Made by a program: the position numbers and the translations under genes. A stretch of DNA of 64,000 nt. It comes from Corallococcus macrosporus DSM 14697 (GTDB taxonomy: Bacteria > Myxococcota > Myxococcia > Myxococcales > Myxococcaceae). The DNA lies in the NCBI RefSeq assembly GCF_002305895.1, contig NZ_CP022203.1, positions 5,986,001-6,050,000 on the forward strand, given 5' to 3'. The notes under the pieces were generated by a model, which saw nothing but the letters and a program-made list of their open reading frames with translations, had not been told where the DNA came from and did not search any database. This document shows, piece after piece, positions 49,209 to 61,831 of the stretch (its first letter is position 1; each line of letters begins with the position of its first letter).

Positions 49209-50504
49209 ATGTCCAAGCCCTCCATCCTGGAAGTCCTCAAGAGCCCGCGCATCTGGCTGCTCGTGGCCGTTGGTTTCGCGTCGGGCCTGCCCCTGTGGCT
49301 GACGGGCGTCACGCTGTCGGCGTGGATGAAGGACGAGGGCGTCAACCTGAAGACGATTGGCGTCTTCGCCCTGGTCAGCATGCCCTACACCTTCAAGGTG
49401 CTCTGGGCGCCGCTGATGGACCGCTACACCCTGCCCTTCCTGGGCCGGCGGCGCGGGTGGATGCTGGTGACGCAGGTGCTGCTCATGGGCGCCATCGCCG
49501 CCATGGGCCTGGTGAACCCCAAGGACTCGCCGGTGGCCATGGCCGCCCTGGCGGTGCTGGTGACGTTCCTGTCCGCCAGCCAGGACATCGTCGCGGACGC
49601 GTGGCGCACGGACATCCTCACCGTGGAGGAGCGCGGGCTCGGCAACTCCACGTACATCACCGGCTACCGCCTGGGCATGCTCACCGCGGGCGCCCTGGCC
49701 CTGACGCTGTCCGACGTGGTCGGCTGGTCCCAGACGTACTTCATCATGGGCACGCTGATGGCCGTGGGCGTGGTGGCCACGCTGCTGGCGCCGGAGCCGC
49801 GGGGCTCGAAGCCGCCGCGCAACCTGACGGACGCGGTGGTGAAGCCCTTCGTGGAGTACTTCACGCGCAAGGGCGCCATCCCCGTCATCCTGTTCCTGGT
49901 GCTCTACAAGCTGGGAGACGCCATCGCCGCCGGCATGGTGACGCCCTTCTACAAGGAGCTGGGCTTCTCCAACACGGAGATTGGCGCGCTCAGCAAGGGC
50001 CTGGGCATGGTGTCCACCATCGCGGGCGGCCTGCTCGCGGGCGTGGTGATGGTGAAGCTGGGCACGCGGCGCAGCCTCTTCATCTTCGGCGCGGCGCAGG
50101 CGCTCACCAACCTGATGTTCATGGCGCTGTCCCTGGTGGGGAAGAATGACCTGATGCTGGCGGCCACCATCACCGTGGACAACCTCTGCGGCGGGCTGGC
50201 GGTGACGGCGTTCGCGGCCTACCTGATGTCGCTGTGCCACAAGAGCTTCAGCGCCACGCAGTACGCGCTCCTGTCCGCGCTGGGCACGGTGGCCAACCGG
50301 CTCATCTCCGCCAGCTCCGGCTACCTGGCCGAGTGGCTGGGCTGGCCCACCTTCTTCGCCGGCACCGTGCTGCTCGCCGTCCCGGCGCTGGTGCTGCTCG
50401 CGTTCCTCCCGGCGAACGCCGCCGCCCCGGCCGAGGACACGCCGGAGCCCGCCCCCGCGCCCCAGGGCGAGTCCTCCTCCAGCGCGGTGGCCGTGGCGCG
50501 CTGA
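49209..50504 (+). CDS. ampG: AmpG-family MFS permease
   Basis: Inner-membrane major-facilitator transporter of 431 residues with about twelve hydrophobic segments. AmpG-like motifs are present in the first half ([45 protein letters not shown]) and the second half carries [17 protein letters not shown] and the conserved G-x-R-R loop. AmpG imports anhydromuropeptides for cell-wall recycling, which can also induce beta-lactamase in other bacteria; substrate here is inferred from the family. The C-terminal 35 residues are a Pro/Ala-rich cytosolic tail. It stands alone after an 87-base gap. Confidence 0.9.
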   Translation: MSKPSILEVLKSPRIWLLVAVGFASGLPLWLTGVTLSAWMKDEGVNLKTIGVFALVSMPYTFKVLWAPLMDRYTLPFLGRRRGWMLVTQVLLMGAIAAMGLVNPKDSPVAMAALAVLVTFLSASQDIVADAWRTDILTVEERGLGNSTYITGYRLGMLTAGALALTLSDVVGWSQTYFIMGTLMAVGVVATLLAPEPRGSKPPRNLTDAVVKPFVEYFTRKGAIPVILFLVLYKLGDAIAAGMVTPFYKELGFSNTEIGALSKGLGMVSTIAGGLLAGVVMVKLGTRRSLFIFGAAQALTNLMFMALSLVGKNDLMLAATITVDNLCGGLAVTAFAAYLMSLCHKSFSATQYALLSALGTVANRLISASSGYLAEWLGWPTFFAGTVLLAVPALVLLAFLPANAAAPAEDTPEPAPAPQGESSSSAVAVAR

Positions 50505-50601
50505 GCCTGCTGTCCGGGTGCGCCGCGCCGGGTGTAACCCGGTGCACGGTCGCCAGAATCGTCGCGCCTTCCGTCGTGGGGCATGGCTATGTTGCGCGGC
50601 C

Positions 50602-52235
<1,634 letters not shown>

Positions 52236-52239
<4 letters not shown>

Positions 52240-52595
52240 GCGGCGGGAAGCTGGTCCTCCAGTACGTGCTGGCCCTGCTGATGGTGGCGGCGGGGCTGAA
52301 CCACTTCCGGGCGCCGCGCATGTACGAGCGCATCATGCCGCCGTCCCTGCCATTCCGCGGGCCGCTGGTGTTCTGGAGCGGCGTGGCGGAGGTGCTGCTG
52401 GGCGTGGGCCTGGTCATCCCCCAGACGAGCCGGCTGGCCGCCTGGGGGCTGATCGCCCTGTTCATCGCCGTCTTCCCGGCCAACCTCTACATGGCGCGGC
52501 ACCCGGAGCGGTTCCGGAAGATTCCCCCCGCCCTCCTCTGGCTGCGGCTCCCCCTCCAGGGCGTCCTCATCCTCTGGGCCTGGTGGTACACCTGA
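52236..52595 (+). CDS. DoxX-like small membrane protein
   Basis: Integral membrane protein of 119 residues with four hydrophobic segments ([63 protein letters not shown]). The motif [14 protein letters not shown] and the Asn-Leu-Tyr-Met-Ala-x-x-H-P-E-R segment fit the DoxX/MauE-like superfamily. The GTG start overlaps the pgm stop (GTGA), so the two genes form one translation unit, although I know no functional link. Confidence 0.83.
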
Positions 52596-52635
52596 GCCGG
52601 GCCGCCTGGCTGGCTGCCCTCCGGTGCGTCCTTCC

Positions 52636-52664
52636 TTGACTCGCCGGGGGGTGCTCTTTAGGTT
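52636..52664 (+). promoter_or_regulatory. Candidate promoter of rpoZ
   Basis: TTGACT (52636-52641), a 17-base spacer and TAGGTT (52659-52664) precede the rpoZ ATG by 42 bases. Match to sigmaA consensus is 5/6 and 4/6. Confidence 0.5.
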
Positions 52665-52706
52665 CAGAGGCTTCCAGTAGCCCCACCGAAATCCGAAGGA
52701 CGTTCC

Positions 52707-52943
52707 ATGGCTCGCGTTACCGTCGAAGACTGCCTCCCCCTCGTCGACAACCGGTTCGCGCTGGTGCTGCTCGGCGCCAAGCGCGCGCGGCAGCTCATGG
52801 CCGGTGCCCGCCCCATCCTCGAGCAGTCCAAGAACAAGCCCCCCGTGCTGTCCCTGCGCGAGGTGGCCACCGGCCGCGTGAAGTTCGACCGTGACGTGCG
52901 CGAGGCGCTGTCCGGCAAGTACCAGGGCGAAGAGCCCAAGTAG
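52707..52943 (+). CDS. rpoZ: RNA polymerase omega subunit
   Basis: Omega subunit of 78 residues that assists beta' folding and assembly of RNA polymerase. Family features are the N-terminal [20 protein letters not shown] and the [13 protein letters not shown] helix, with the K-P-x-V-x-x-L-R-E-V-A-x-G-R-V strand-turn after it. The gene has its own promoter candidate and ends 17 bases before the stop of a converging NUDIX gene. It is not next to spoT or gmk as in enterobacteria. Confidence 0.96.
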   Translation: MARVTVEDCLPLVDNRFALVLLGAKRARQLMAGARPILEQSKNKPPVLSLREVATGRVKFDRDVREALSGKYQGEEPK

Positions 52944-52959
52944 TCACGCGCGGTTCCCT

Positions 52960-53439
52960 TCAGCCCCCTTCCTTCCCGGCAACGCTCGCCGGGGAGGGGG
53001 CTCCGGGGAGCAGGCCCTGGGAGCGCAACCAGCGCACCGCCCGTGAGGCGACGGCCTTCTCTCCCTTGTAGCCCAGCAGTGGCACCAACTGGACCACCGG
53101 CACCCAGCGCACCTCGTCCACCTCGACGCGCGGCCCCGGCAGCGGCCCCAGCTCTCCCTCCTGATAGCGGAACAGGAAGAAGTGGACGCGCTTGAAGATG
53201 CGCTGTCCGCGGAACTGGTACACGTAGCGAATCTCGCCCAGCGGGGCCATGAGCGACACGGACAGCCCCGTCTCCTCGCGCACCTCGCGGCTGGCCGTCT
53301 GCTCGGGCGTCTCGCCCGGGTCCACGTGCCCCTTGGGCAGCGCCCACAAGGTGCGGCCATGGGGACGGATGACGGCCACCTCCCAGTGGCCGGCGCTCTC
53401 CCGGATGACGACACCGCCTGCGGACGCCTCGCGTGGCAT
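52960..53439 (-). CDS. NUDIX hydrolase
   Basis: Protein of 159 residues with an intact Nudix box, G-x5-E-x7-R-E-x-x-E-E-x-G (GHVDPGETPEQTASREVREE, followed by TGL), and preceding WALPKGH. Such enzymes cleave nucleoside diphosphates linked to other groups; this subgroup resembles ApaH-type diadenosine polyphosphate or RppH-like hydrolases only in general. Cytosolic. The 3' end converges on rpoZ with 16 bases between stops. Start ATG 53439 gives an ordinary N-terminus (MPREASAGGVVIRE). Confidence 0.93.
   Translation of the reverse strand: MPREASAGGVVIRESAGHWEVAVIRPHGRTLWALPKGHVDPGETPEQTASREVREETGLSVSLMAPLGEIRYVYQFRGQRIFKRVHFFLFRYQEGELGPLPGPRVEVDEVRWVPVVQLVPLLGYKGEKAVASRAVRWLRSQGLLPGAPSPASVAGKEGG
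52963..53001. terminator. Hairpin at the rpoZ/NUDIX convergent junction
   Basis: CCCGGC / GCCGGG (52975-52980 and 52988-52993) with further C-rich/G-rich pairing outward forms a long stem just after the rpoZ stop. It overlaps the coding end of the NUDIX gene and lacks a T-run, so it could terminate rpoZ only. Confidence 0.4.
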
Positions 53440-53475
53440 ACCCGCCCACCCTACCCGATGCGGACGGAAAGGTGC

Positions 53476-54117
53476 TCAACCGCCGTGCGCGAAATGGCGA
53501 AGCTTGGCCTCCGCCCCCAGACGGTAGGCGTAGCGCAGGTCCCCCAACAGCCGGTCCAGGCGCCGGGCGCCGACGTGCCCCATGAGCCGCGCGCAGAAGC
53601 GCCGTGACAGCCGGTTGGCTTCCTCGTAGCGCCACCGCTCCTGGGCGGAGAGCTGCTTGCGGTACGAGACGCGGTCGAAGAGCCGCTGGAGCAGCTCCTG
53701 GGCCCAGGCGCCCACGCCCTCCCCCCACCGGTGCAGCAGGCACACCGCGAACTTGTCCACCTCCGCCTGCGCCTCCAGTTCCAGCAGCGACACCGTGCGG
53801 CCATGGGCCGCCGTGTGGGCCACGTAGAGGAAGTGGCTCACCCCTTCCGCCACCTGGCAGTACCCGGCCAGGTCGCTGTCCAGCACATGGCCCAGCGGCC
53901 CGGATTCGTAGGGCTTGAGCCTGTCGAGCAGCGCTGGAGAGAGGTACAGGGCCAGCTCCAGCGCGTCCCCGGCCTCGTGCACCAGCAGCTCCTCGTCGGA
54001 GCGGCCGGTGCCGCCCAGCCTCGCGGCGGCCTCCGTGTCCACCACGAAGCCCTCCGCCCTCGCCTCGCACGTGAAGCCGTAGATGGCCTCCAGGTGGTCC
54101 TGAACGCGGCCAATCAT
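53476..54117 (-). CDS. Conserved unknown protein, second of a pair
   Basis: Helix-rich soluble protein of 213 residues, no signal peptide or known domain. It contains YCQVAEGVSHFLYVAHTAA near residue 95 and a C-terminal helical region with several Tyr and Arg (RVSYRKQLSAQERWRYEEAN). ATG 54117 is chosen because GGAGG sits 5 bases upstream; a GTG two codons earlier overlaps that site. It follows the other unknown gene by 12 bases, so both form a bicistronic operon that points away from groES. Function unknown. Confidence 0.75.
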   Translation of the reverse strand: MIGRVQDHLEAIYGFTCEARAEGFVVDTEAAARLGGTGRSDEELLVHEAGDALELALYLSPALLDRLKPYESGPLGHVLDSDLAGYCQVAEGVSHFLYVAHTAAHGRTVSLLELEAQAEVDKFAVCLLHRWGEGVGAWAQELLQRLFDRVSYRKQLSAQERWRYEEANRLSRRFCARLMGHVGARRLDRLLGDLRYAYRLGAEAKLRHFAHGG

Positions 54118-54129
54118 CCGCACCTCCGG

Positions 54130-54729
54130 CTAGTTGGCGAGCTGCCCCTTGGGCCGCGGCATCATCCCCGCTTCGAGCAGCACGCGCTCCAGCCGGTCGC
54201 TCCCGGTGCGCACCCACGCCTCGTAGACCTTCAGCGCGCCGCTGGGGCCGGCCTGCACCATGCCCCGCGCGGAAATCTCCTCCAGGACCTCCACCACCTT
54301 GCGGAACTTCTCGCACAGCTCCCGGTACACCTGCGCGAAGCCCGCGGCCGGCGTCAGCTCCGCCACGTGGCCGTACGCGGTGCCGCCCATCTGGATGTAG
54401 TAGTCCGGCCCCACCACCCCGCCCTGCAGCGCGCCGGAGAAGAAGCCCGCCGTGTACAGGGACACGTCGCCCAGCCGGCGCAGGGTGCGGATGCGCTCGG
54501 CGCGCTCCTGCTGCAGGGCCTGATGGTAGAGGATGGCCAGGGGCTCGTGGTCCTTGCGCCCGTCCTCCTCGCGGGTGAACAGCTTGTCGGTGACGGCGAA
54601 CTCGGACAGCAGGTTCACCAGGTAGAACTCCGTCACCTCCGCCAGCTCCACCCGCTGCCGCCCCGTGATTTCGCCCAGAAGAGACTTGAAGAATTCCTTC
54701 AGCGACAGGGACGCCACCAGTCCACTCAT
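54130..54729 (-). CDS. Conserved unknown protein, divergent from groES
   Basis: Soluble protein of 199 residues of unknown family. Notable stretches are SLSLKEFFKSLLGEITGRQR at the start, EVTEFYLVNLLSEFAVTDKL, and GVVGPDYYIQMGGTAYGHVA in the middle. The ATG at 54729 has GGAGGT 5 bases upstream. Its start faces groES across a 412-base region that carries two CIRCE operators, one of them only 112 bases from this ATG, so heat-shock repression of this pair is possible. Confidence 0.75.
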   Translation of the reverse strand: MSGLVASLSLKEFFKSLLGEITGRQRVELAEVTEFYLVNLLSEFAVTDKLFTREEDGRKDHEPLAILYHQALQQERAERIRTLRRLGDVSLYTAGFFSGALQGGVVGPDYYIQMGGTAYGHVAELTPAAGFAQVYRELCEKFRKVVEVLEEISARGMVQAGPSGALKVYEAWVRTGSDRLERVLLEAGMMPRPKGQLAN

Positions 54730-54840
54730 TGACACCTCCCGTCATTCCCCGGGCGGACGTCGCCCGGAGGAGACCTGGGAAGGGTAGCAATCGGGCGGCG
54801 CCGCGGCAAAAACCACCCCCAGTGATTCCGGGCACTTGCG

Positions 54841-54867
54841 TTAGCACTCACGCGGCTTGAGTGCCAA
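54841..54867. promoter_or_regulatory. Imperfect CIRCE element (HrcA operator)
   Basis: TTAGCACTC-N9-GAGTGCCAA, one mismatch from the CIRCE consensus TTAGCACTC-N9-GAGTGCTAA. It lies 301 bases before the groES ATG and 112 bases before the start of the divergent unknown gene, so either operon could use it. The rest of the gap 54730-55141 holds the groES promoter and the perfect CIRCE; I see no gene there. Confidence 0.8.
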
Positions 54868-54979
54868 TCCGGGCCCCGGAGCGCGCGGCCGTGCGGGCCA
54901 GGCCCGGGGACCGGCGTCACTGGAAAACCCCAGCAATGCCGCGCAGTTGGCACACTCGAAAGCGCTCAGCCAGCGTCGC

Positions 54980-55007
54980 TTGACGGGTCAACTTCGCTGG
55001 TTATTAT
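54980..55007 (+). promoter_or_regulatory. sigmaA promoter of groESL
   Basis: TTGACG (54980-54985), a 16-base spacer and TATTAT (55002-55007) match the vegetative consensus 5/6 and 5/6. Expected start of transcription is near 55014, ten bases before the perfect CIRCE, which would therefore block initiation or early elongation. Confidence 0.75.
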
Positions 55008-55023
55008 CCGCCGCGCCTGGGCG

Positions 55024-55050
55024 TTAGCACTCATGAGGTGCGAGTGCTAA
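55024..55050. promoter_or_regulatory. Perfect CIRCE element (HrcA operator)
   Basis: TTAGCACTC, nine bases, GAGTGCTAA: an exact match to the CIRCE consensus, placed directly downstream of the groESL promoter and 91 bases before the groES ATG. Repressed by HrcA in the absence of heat stress (established for CIRCE); hrcA itself is not in this window. Confidence 0.93.
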
Positions 55051-55141
55051 CCCCACGGGCCACGAGGCCCTTTTTCAACCCCCAAGCAGCTTCCGGTCGC
55101 CCTTTGAAACGGCGCCGGAAGCGAAACGTAAGGAGCAGGCC

Positions 55142-55432
55142 ATGAAGATTCGTCCCCTGCAGGATCGGCTCATCGTCAAGCGCGTCGCCGAGGAGAACAA
55201 GACCAAGGGCGGCCTCTTCATCCCCGACACGGCGAAGGAGAAGCCCCTGGAGGGCAAGGTCGTCGCCGTGGGCAACGGCAAGGTGCAGGAGGATGGCAAG
55301 GTCCGTCCGCTGGACATCAAGGCCGGCGACACCATCCTGTTCAGCAAGTACGCGGGCACCGAGATCAAGCTCGACGGCGAGGAGCACCTCATCCTGCGTG
55401 AAGAGGATGTGCTCGGCGTCATCGAGAAGTAA
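55142..55432 (+). CDS. groES: Co-chaperonin GroES
   Basis: Heat-shock co-chaperonin of 96 residues that caps GroEL as a heptamer in the cytosol. Typical sequence: [14 protein letters not shown], the mobile loop [19 protein letters not shown], then [10 protein letters not shown] and the [13 protein letters not shown]-like strand, and D-V-L-G-V-I-E at the end. AAGGAG precedes the ATG. Translation and repression are shared with groEL, 37 bases downstream. Confidence 0.97.
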   Translation: MKIRPLQDRLIVKRVAEENKTKGGLFIPDTAKEKPLEGKVVAVGNGKVQEDGKVRPLDIKAGDTILFSKYAGTEIKLDGEEHLILREEDVLGVIEK

Positions 55433-55457
55433 TCCGGTCTCCCCCACCCTTCCTTAA

Positions 55458-57119
<1,662 letters not shown>

Positions 57120-57163
57120 TCCGCCCCTCACCCCGGCACCTGCCCGGGGTGACGGCCTGAACG

Positions 57164-57206
57164 CGGCCTCCGGCTCCCTTCCTGGGAACCGGGGGCCGTC
57201 GTCTTT
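57164..57206 (+). terminator. Terminator-like hairpin after groEL
   Basis: A 15-bp stem (one mismatch, CGGCCTCCGG and CTCCC against GGGAACCGG and GGGCCG) with a 5-base loop is followed by TCGTCTTT. A second, T-less hairpin (TCACCCCGG/CCGGGGTGA, 57128-57152) lies between it and the groEL stop. Confidence 0.6.
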
Positions 57207-57270
57207 GCGGGCCGGGTGGCGGCACGCCTCCCTGGCCCTTAACTTGGTGGATACGAAGGAGGAGACACCC

Positions 57271-57528
57271 GTGAAGCCCGTGAAGATTTTTACGACCACC
57301 TACTGTGGCTACTGCGTCCGCGCCAAGGACCTGCTCAAGCGCAAGGGCGTGGATTACGAGGAGGTGGACGTCACCGGAGACGATGACCTGCGCGCCAGGC
57401 TCGTGGAGATGAGCGGCGGCCAGCGCACCGTGCCGCAAATCTTCATCGGCGACACGCACGTCGGCGGCTACTCGGACCTGTCCCGCCTGGACTCCGAGGG
57501 CCGCCTGGAGCCGATGCTCCAGGCCTGA
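57271..57528 (+). CDS. grxC: Glutaredoxin (Grx3-type)
   Basis: Dithiol glutaredoxin of 85 residues. Active site YCGYC at about residues 11-15 (C-G-Y-C in place of the usual C-P-Y-C), the TVPQIFIGDTHVGGYSDL block with cis-Pro and GG motif, and the expected length all fit a GrxC-class protein that reduces disulfides with glutathione. The GTG at 57271 is chosen because AAGGAGG lies 8 bases upstream. It is an independent unit after the groEL terminator. Confidence 0.94.
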   Translation: MKPVKIFTTTYCGYCVRAKDLLKRKGVDYEEVDVTGDDDLRARLVEMSGGQRTVPQIFIGDTHVGGYSDLSRLDSEGRLEPMLQA

Positions 57529-57625
57529 GCACCCCTGGCAGGCGGCCAGCCGCCCCCGCCGAGGCTCCCGGCCCACCGTGCATAGCTTCCTCCCAGTGGC
57601 ACTTCACTCATCCACGGGAGGCGGC

Positions 57626-58033
57626 ATGGCAGGCGAAGAGCGGCAGACGGGGACCCGGGACGAGCAGTACAACCTCATCAGCGTCCTGTATCACCTGCTC
57701 AAGGGTGCCTCGACCAGTGAGGCGTACATCCGGGATGCCGAGGAAAACGGCGACCCGGAGCTCGCCCAGTTCTTCCGCGACTGGCAGGAGGAGCAACGCA
57801 ACCTCGCCGAGCGGGCGAAGAATCTGCTCGGCGCTCGCATGGCGGGGGTGTCTCGCGCGGGCACCGGCCGCAAGCGCGCCGCCAACAGTGGTGGCAAGCG
57901 CGGCGCGGCCTCCGAGGAGAAGCAACCCACCAACGCGAGCATCGCCTCGGGTGGGAATGACACGGCACGTGACGCGGTGGAGGAGGAGCTGCTGGAGACC
58001 TTCCCCGCCAGCGACCCGCCGGCCCGCTACTGA
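57626..58033 (+). CDS. Small ferritin-like protein with LETFPASDPP tail
   Basis: Protein of 135 residues. Residues 10-70 form two helices like the rubrerythrin/DUF2383 fold (DEQYNLISVLYHLLKGASTS, E-Q-R-N-L-A-E-R-A), but without an obvious full set of metal ligands. A basic Ser/Gly linker follows, and the last 15 residues are EEELLETFPASDPPARY. The motif L-E-x-F-P-A-S-D-P-P is a known tail of small bacterial proteins of unclear role. GGGAGG precedes the ATG at 57626. Confidence 0.75.
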   Translation: MAGEERQTGTRDEQYNLISVLYHLLKGASTSEAYIRDAEENGDPELAQFFRDWQEEQRNLAERAKNLLGARMAGVSRAGTGRKRAANSGGKRGAASEEKQPTNASIASGGNDTARDAVEEELLETFPASDPPARY

Positions 58034-58122
58034 GGCGCGACCCGGCCTCCTGCGTCCTTCCGCCAGGGAGTGACGCAGGATTCTGGATTCTGGCCGAACG
58101 TTCGTCTTGTATGGGGGGTGTC

Positions 58123-59001
58123 GTGAAACACACCGCCCCTTTCCCCTGCCCGCGCCTGGCGCCGATGCCGCCGGTGGCCCTCCTGGCCGCCGCGTGCCGG
58201 AGCTGCTTCGGCCCCACCGAGCTGCGCGTGACGCGACCCGGCGAGGGCGGCGAGGGCGCGCTGCCGCGCGAGGTGGTGGCGACGCTGGCGTCCCACGGCG
58301 TCCAGCCCGATGCCCTGCTGGTGCTCCGCCCCTGGGCGGAGCACCGCGTCCCATCCGGCGAACGTGAACTGATTGACACCGAGGGATACACGGTGGGCCA
58401 GCGCGCCACCGAGGTGGTGAGGTACGTGGGCAGCGTGGAGGTCCTCCACCCCGCCACGCGCCAGGGGGTGCTGGAGGTCTTCGGGGAGGCCACCGTGAAT
58501 CCCTACACAGACACCCTTGAGGAAAGCGCGGACCCGGCGCCCGAGCTGACGCGCCTCATGGAAGCGCTCACGCGCGAAGCACTCCGCGGCCTGTCGAGCC
58601 GCCTGAAGCCTCCCCGCGCGCCATCCCCCGCCCTGGCGTGGGCGCCCTGGGACGTGCTCGACGCGGCGGCGTGGCTGTCCAAGGACTGGGCCCCGGAATC
58701 ACCGCCAGCCCTCCAAGAAGCGGGACAGGACCTGGTGCGCCTGCGCGTCCAACGCCTGCGCTCCGCCACCCCGGACGTGGACGCCGCGCTGCTGGAGACG
58801 CTGGCGCGGCCGCGGCCCGGTGGCCTCCATGGGCGCTTCGCGCCCGAGGGCGCGAAGCGCCCCGCGGAGGACCTGGTGCTCACGCTCGACGGCCGTCCCG
58901 CACTCCCGCAGTCACCTGCCCGCGCACGGATGGCGCTCGCGCCAGTCGAAGCGCGGGCTCAACAACCCTCCGGCAGGATTCTTCCGCTCGTACTGCCGTG
59001 A
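58123..59001 (+). CDS. Lipoprotein of unknown function
   Basis: Predicted lipoprotein of 292 residues: MKHTAPFPCPRLAPMPPVAL, then lipobox-like LAAAC. The mature part starts with a beta-rich region (LVLRPWAEHRVPSGERELID, then VRYVGSVEVLHPATRQGVLE, and F-G-E-A-T-V-N-P-Y) and ends in an Arg/Pro-rich helical tail. No family recognised. Start GTG 58123 is preferred over ATG 58111 because GGGGGG lies just before it and the basic signal begins there. It precedes the FHA activator gene by 71 bases. Confidence 0.65.
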   Translation: MKHTAPFPCPRLAPMPPVALLAAACRSCFGPTELRVTRPGEGGEGALPREVVATLASHGVQPDALLVLRPWAEHRVPSGERELIDTEGYTVGQRATEVVRYVGSVEVLHPATRQGVLEVFGEATVNPYTDTLEESADPAPELTRLMEALTREALRGLSSRLKPPRAPSPALAWAPWDVLDAAAWLSKDWAPESPPALQEAGQDLVRLRVQRLRSATPDVDAALLETLARPRPGGLHGRFAPEGAKRPAEDLVLTLDGRPALPQSPARARMALAPVEARAQQPSGRILPLVLP

Positions 59002-59072
59002 GTTTTTCCGATGTGAAGAGGCTCGCGTCGGGCTTGCCCGCCCATGCGACTCGCACCTAAAGAGGACCCGAT

Positions 59073-60452
<1,380 letters not shown>

Positions 60453-60493
60453 AGAAGTCCGCACGCAGGTCCACCCCTAGGGAGAACAACCGC

Positions 60494-61690
60494 ATGTTGC
60501 GTCGTGTTGCCGTAGCCTCCGTCTTCCTCACCGCCGCTTGTGCCGGCCAGCAGAAGCCCGCCGCGGCGCAGGCTGGCCAGCCCACGTCGACCGAGGAGCG
60601 TGTCCGCATCACCAATCAGCCCCCGTTCGACCTGGTGAACTGCTTCCCGCGCGAGCTCCAGCTCCCGGAGCAGGCGAGCCAGGGCGTCGTGCTGGGCGCG
60701 CTGCTGACCACCCGCCCTCAGGTGATGGAGTGCCTGGTGGACCCGAAGCACCGGGGCCCGGAGAAGAGCACCACGGTGGAGGTCAAGACGAGCGTCACGG
60801 AGCAGGGCGCGACGCACGCCGTCAGCGGCACCAACCTCACCCCCGAGGGCCAGGCCTGCATCCAGAAGGTGGTGGACACGCAGGTGAAGCTGGCCGCGCT
60901 GCCCAAGGGCGCGCAGCCGGTGGAGGCCGCCATCCCCTTCGAGCACACCACCAGCGGCCTGAACTCCGTCACCTTCGGCATCAACGAGGGCTCGGACTTC
61001 ACCGGCGCGGTGCGCCTGGCGCAGCAGGGCTGGTGTGAGTGCTACGCCAACTTCAAGGAGCAGGTCCCGCCGCCGCTGACGGCGAAGATCAAGCTGCTGA
61101 AGGCCAACCCCACCCCGGCCGAGGTGACCTTCGCGCCCTCCGGCAACACCGAGGCGGACCAGCTCGCCGCCTGCCTCCAGCCGAAGATCGCCGCGCTGCC
61201 GGCGAAGCTGAGCTCCGACGAGCTGGGCTTCTCCTACCGCTTCGTCCACTTCGACTCGGCCGCGCCGGAGGCCGCCTCGGCCAACCTGCCGCCCGAGCTG
61301 CGCTTCCTCCAGCTGGACCTCAACCGCACCCAGCGCGCGGCGGACTCGGCCATCGCCGACGGCGCCCGCACCCCGGCGGCCCTGGCCTACGCCGAGGTGG
61401 TGGACCGCTACCAGAAGACGAAGAACTGGCGCCTCTTCGATGAGATGTCCTCCAAGTGCGAGGCCCTGGTGAAGGCGGACACGCGCGTCCTTGAATCCAT
61501 CAAGGCCCGCCAGGCCACGGACCAGGCCGCGCTGGCGCTGGCCACGGAGATGGCGGCGAAGGACGCGGAGAACTGGGGTGACGTCGTCGCCGCCACCCAG
61601 AAGAACGTGGACGAGTCGGTGAAGGAGCTGGCGGACGCGGAGAAGATGGCCGCGCAGGACAAGGCCGCCTGCCCGAAGAAGAAGTTCTAG
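60494..61690 (+). CDS. Lipoprotein with two TonB-C-like modules
   Basis: Lipoprotein of 398 residues (signal MLRRVAVASVFL, lipobox TAAC, Cys16). Two regions, at about 65-158 and 170-262, each have the pattern of an AgmX/PglI or TonB-C domain: a C near the start (VMEC; CECYANF), a central basic strand pair (VEVKTSVTEQGATHAVSG; AKIKLLKANPTPAEVTFAPS), and a second Cys followed by a helix and strand ending in F (ACIQKVVDTQVKLAALP; AACLQPKIAALPAKLS). The last 120 residues are a long Ala/Glu/Lys coiled region (AALALATEMAAKDAENW). GGGAGAA precedes the ATG. The gene is read after the FHA activator with a 41-base gap. Function unknown. Confidence 0.72.
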   Translation: MLRRVAVASVFLTAACAGQQKPAAAQAGQPTSTEERVRITNQPPFDLVNCFPRELQLPEQASQGVVLGALLTTRPQVMECLVDPKHRGPEKSTTVEVKTSVTEQGATHAVSGTNLTPEGQACIQKVVDTQVKLAALPKGAQPVEAAIPFEHTTSGLNSVTFGINEGSDFTGAVRLAQQGWCECYANFKEQVPPPLTAKIKLLKANPTPAEVTFAPSGNTEADQLAACLQPKIAALPAKLSSDELGFSYRFVHFDSAAPEAASANLPPELRFLQLDLNRTQRAADSAIADGARTPAALAYAEVVDRYQKTKNWRLFDEMSSKCEALVKADTRVLESIKARQATDQAALALATEMAAKDAENWGDVVAATQKNVDESVKELADAEKMAAQDKAACPKKKF

Positions 61691-61721
61691 GCGTCCCCCG
61701 CCCCACCCGGGCGGAAAAACA

Positions 61722-61759
61722 GAAGGCGCGGGAGCCCGGAAGCCGGGGCCCGCGCCTTC
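61722..61759. terminator. Bidirectional terminator between lipoprotein gene and smc
   Basis: An 11-bp outer stem (GAAGGCGCGGG / CCCGCGCCTTC) and a 5-bp inner stem (CCCGG / CCGGG) separated by a small bulge close a 3-base loop. On the minus strand, that is downstream of smc, it is followed by TGTTTTTCC, giving an intrinsic terminator; on the plus strand the tail is weak (GGTGTTTCT). Confidence 0.75.
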
Positions 61760-61831
61760 GGTGTTTCTGGGGATTGCCGCCGCGGGGCGGACACCGGAGG
61801 CCCGGTGCCCCGCCCGTGAGGGACAGCGGGA

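Noticed and set aside
54947-54954. sigma54 -24 element (TTGGCAC) upstream of groES
   Set aside because: No GC/TTGC -12 element at the required distance; the sigmaA promoter further down fits better.
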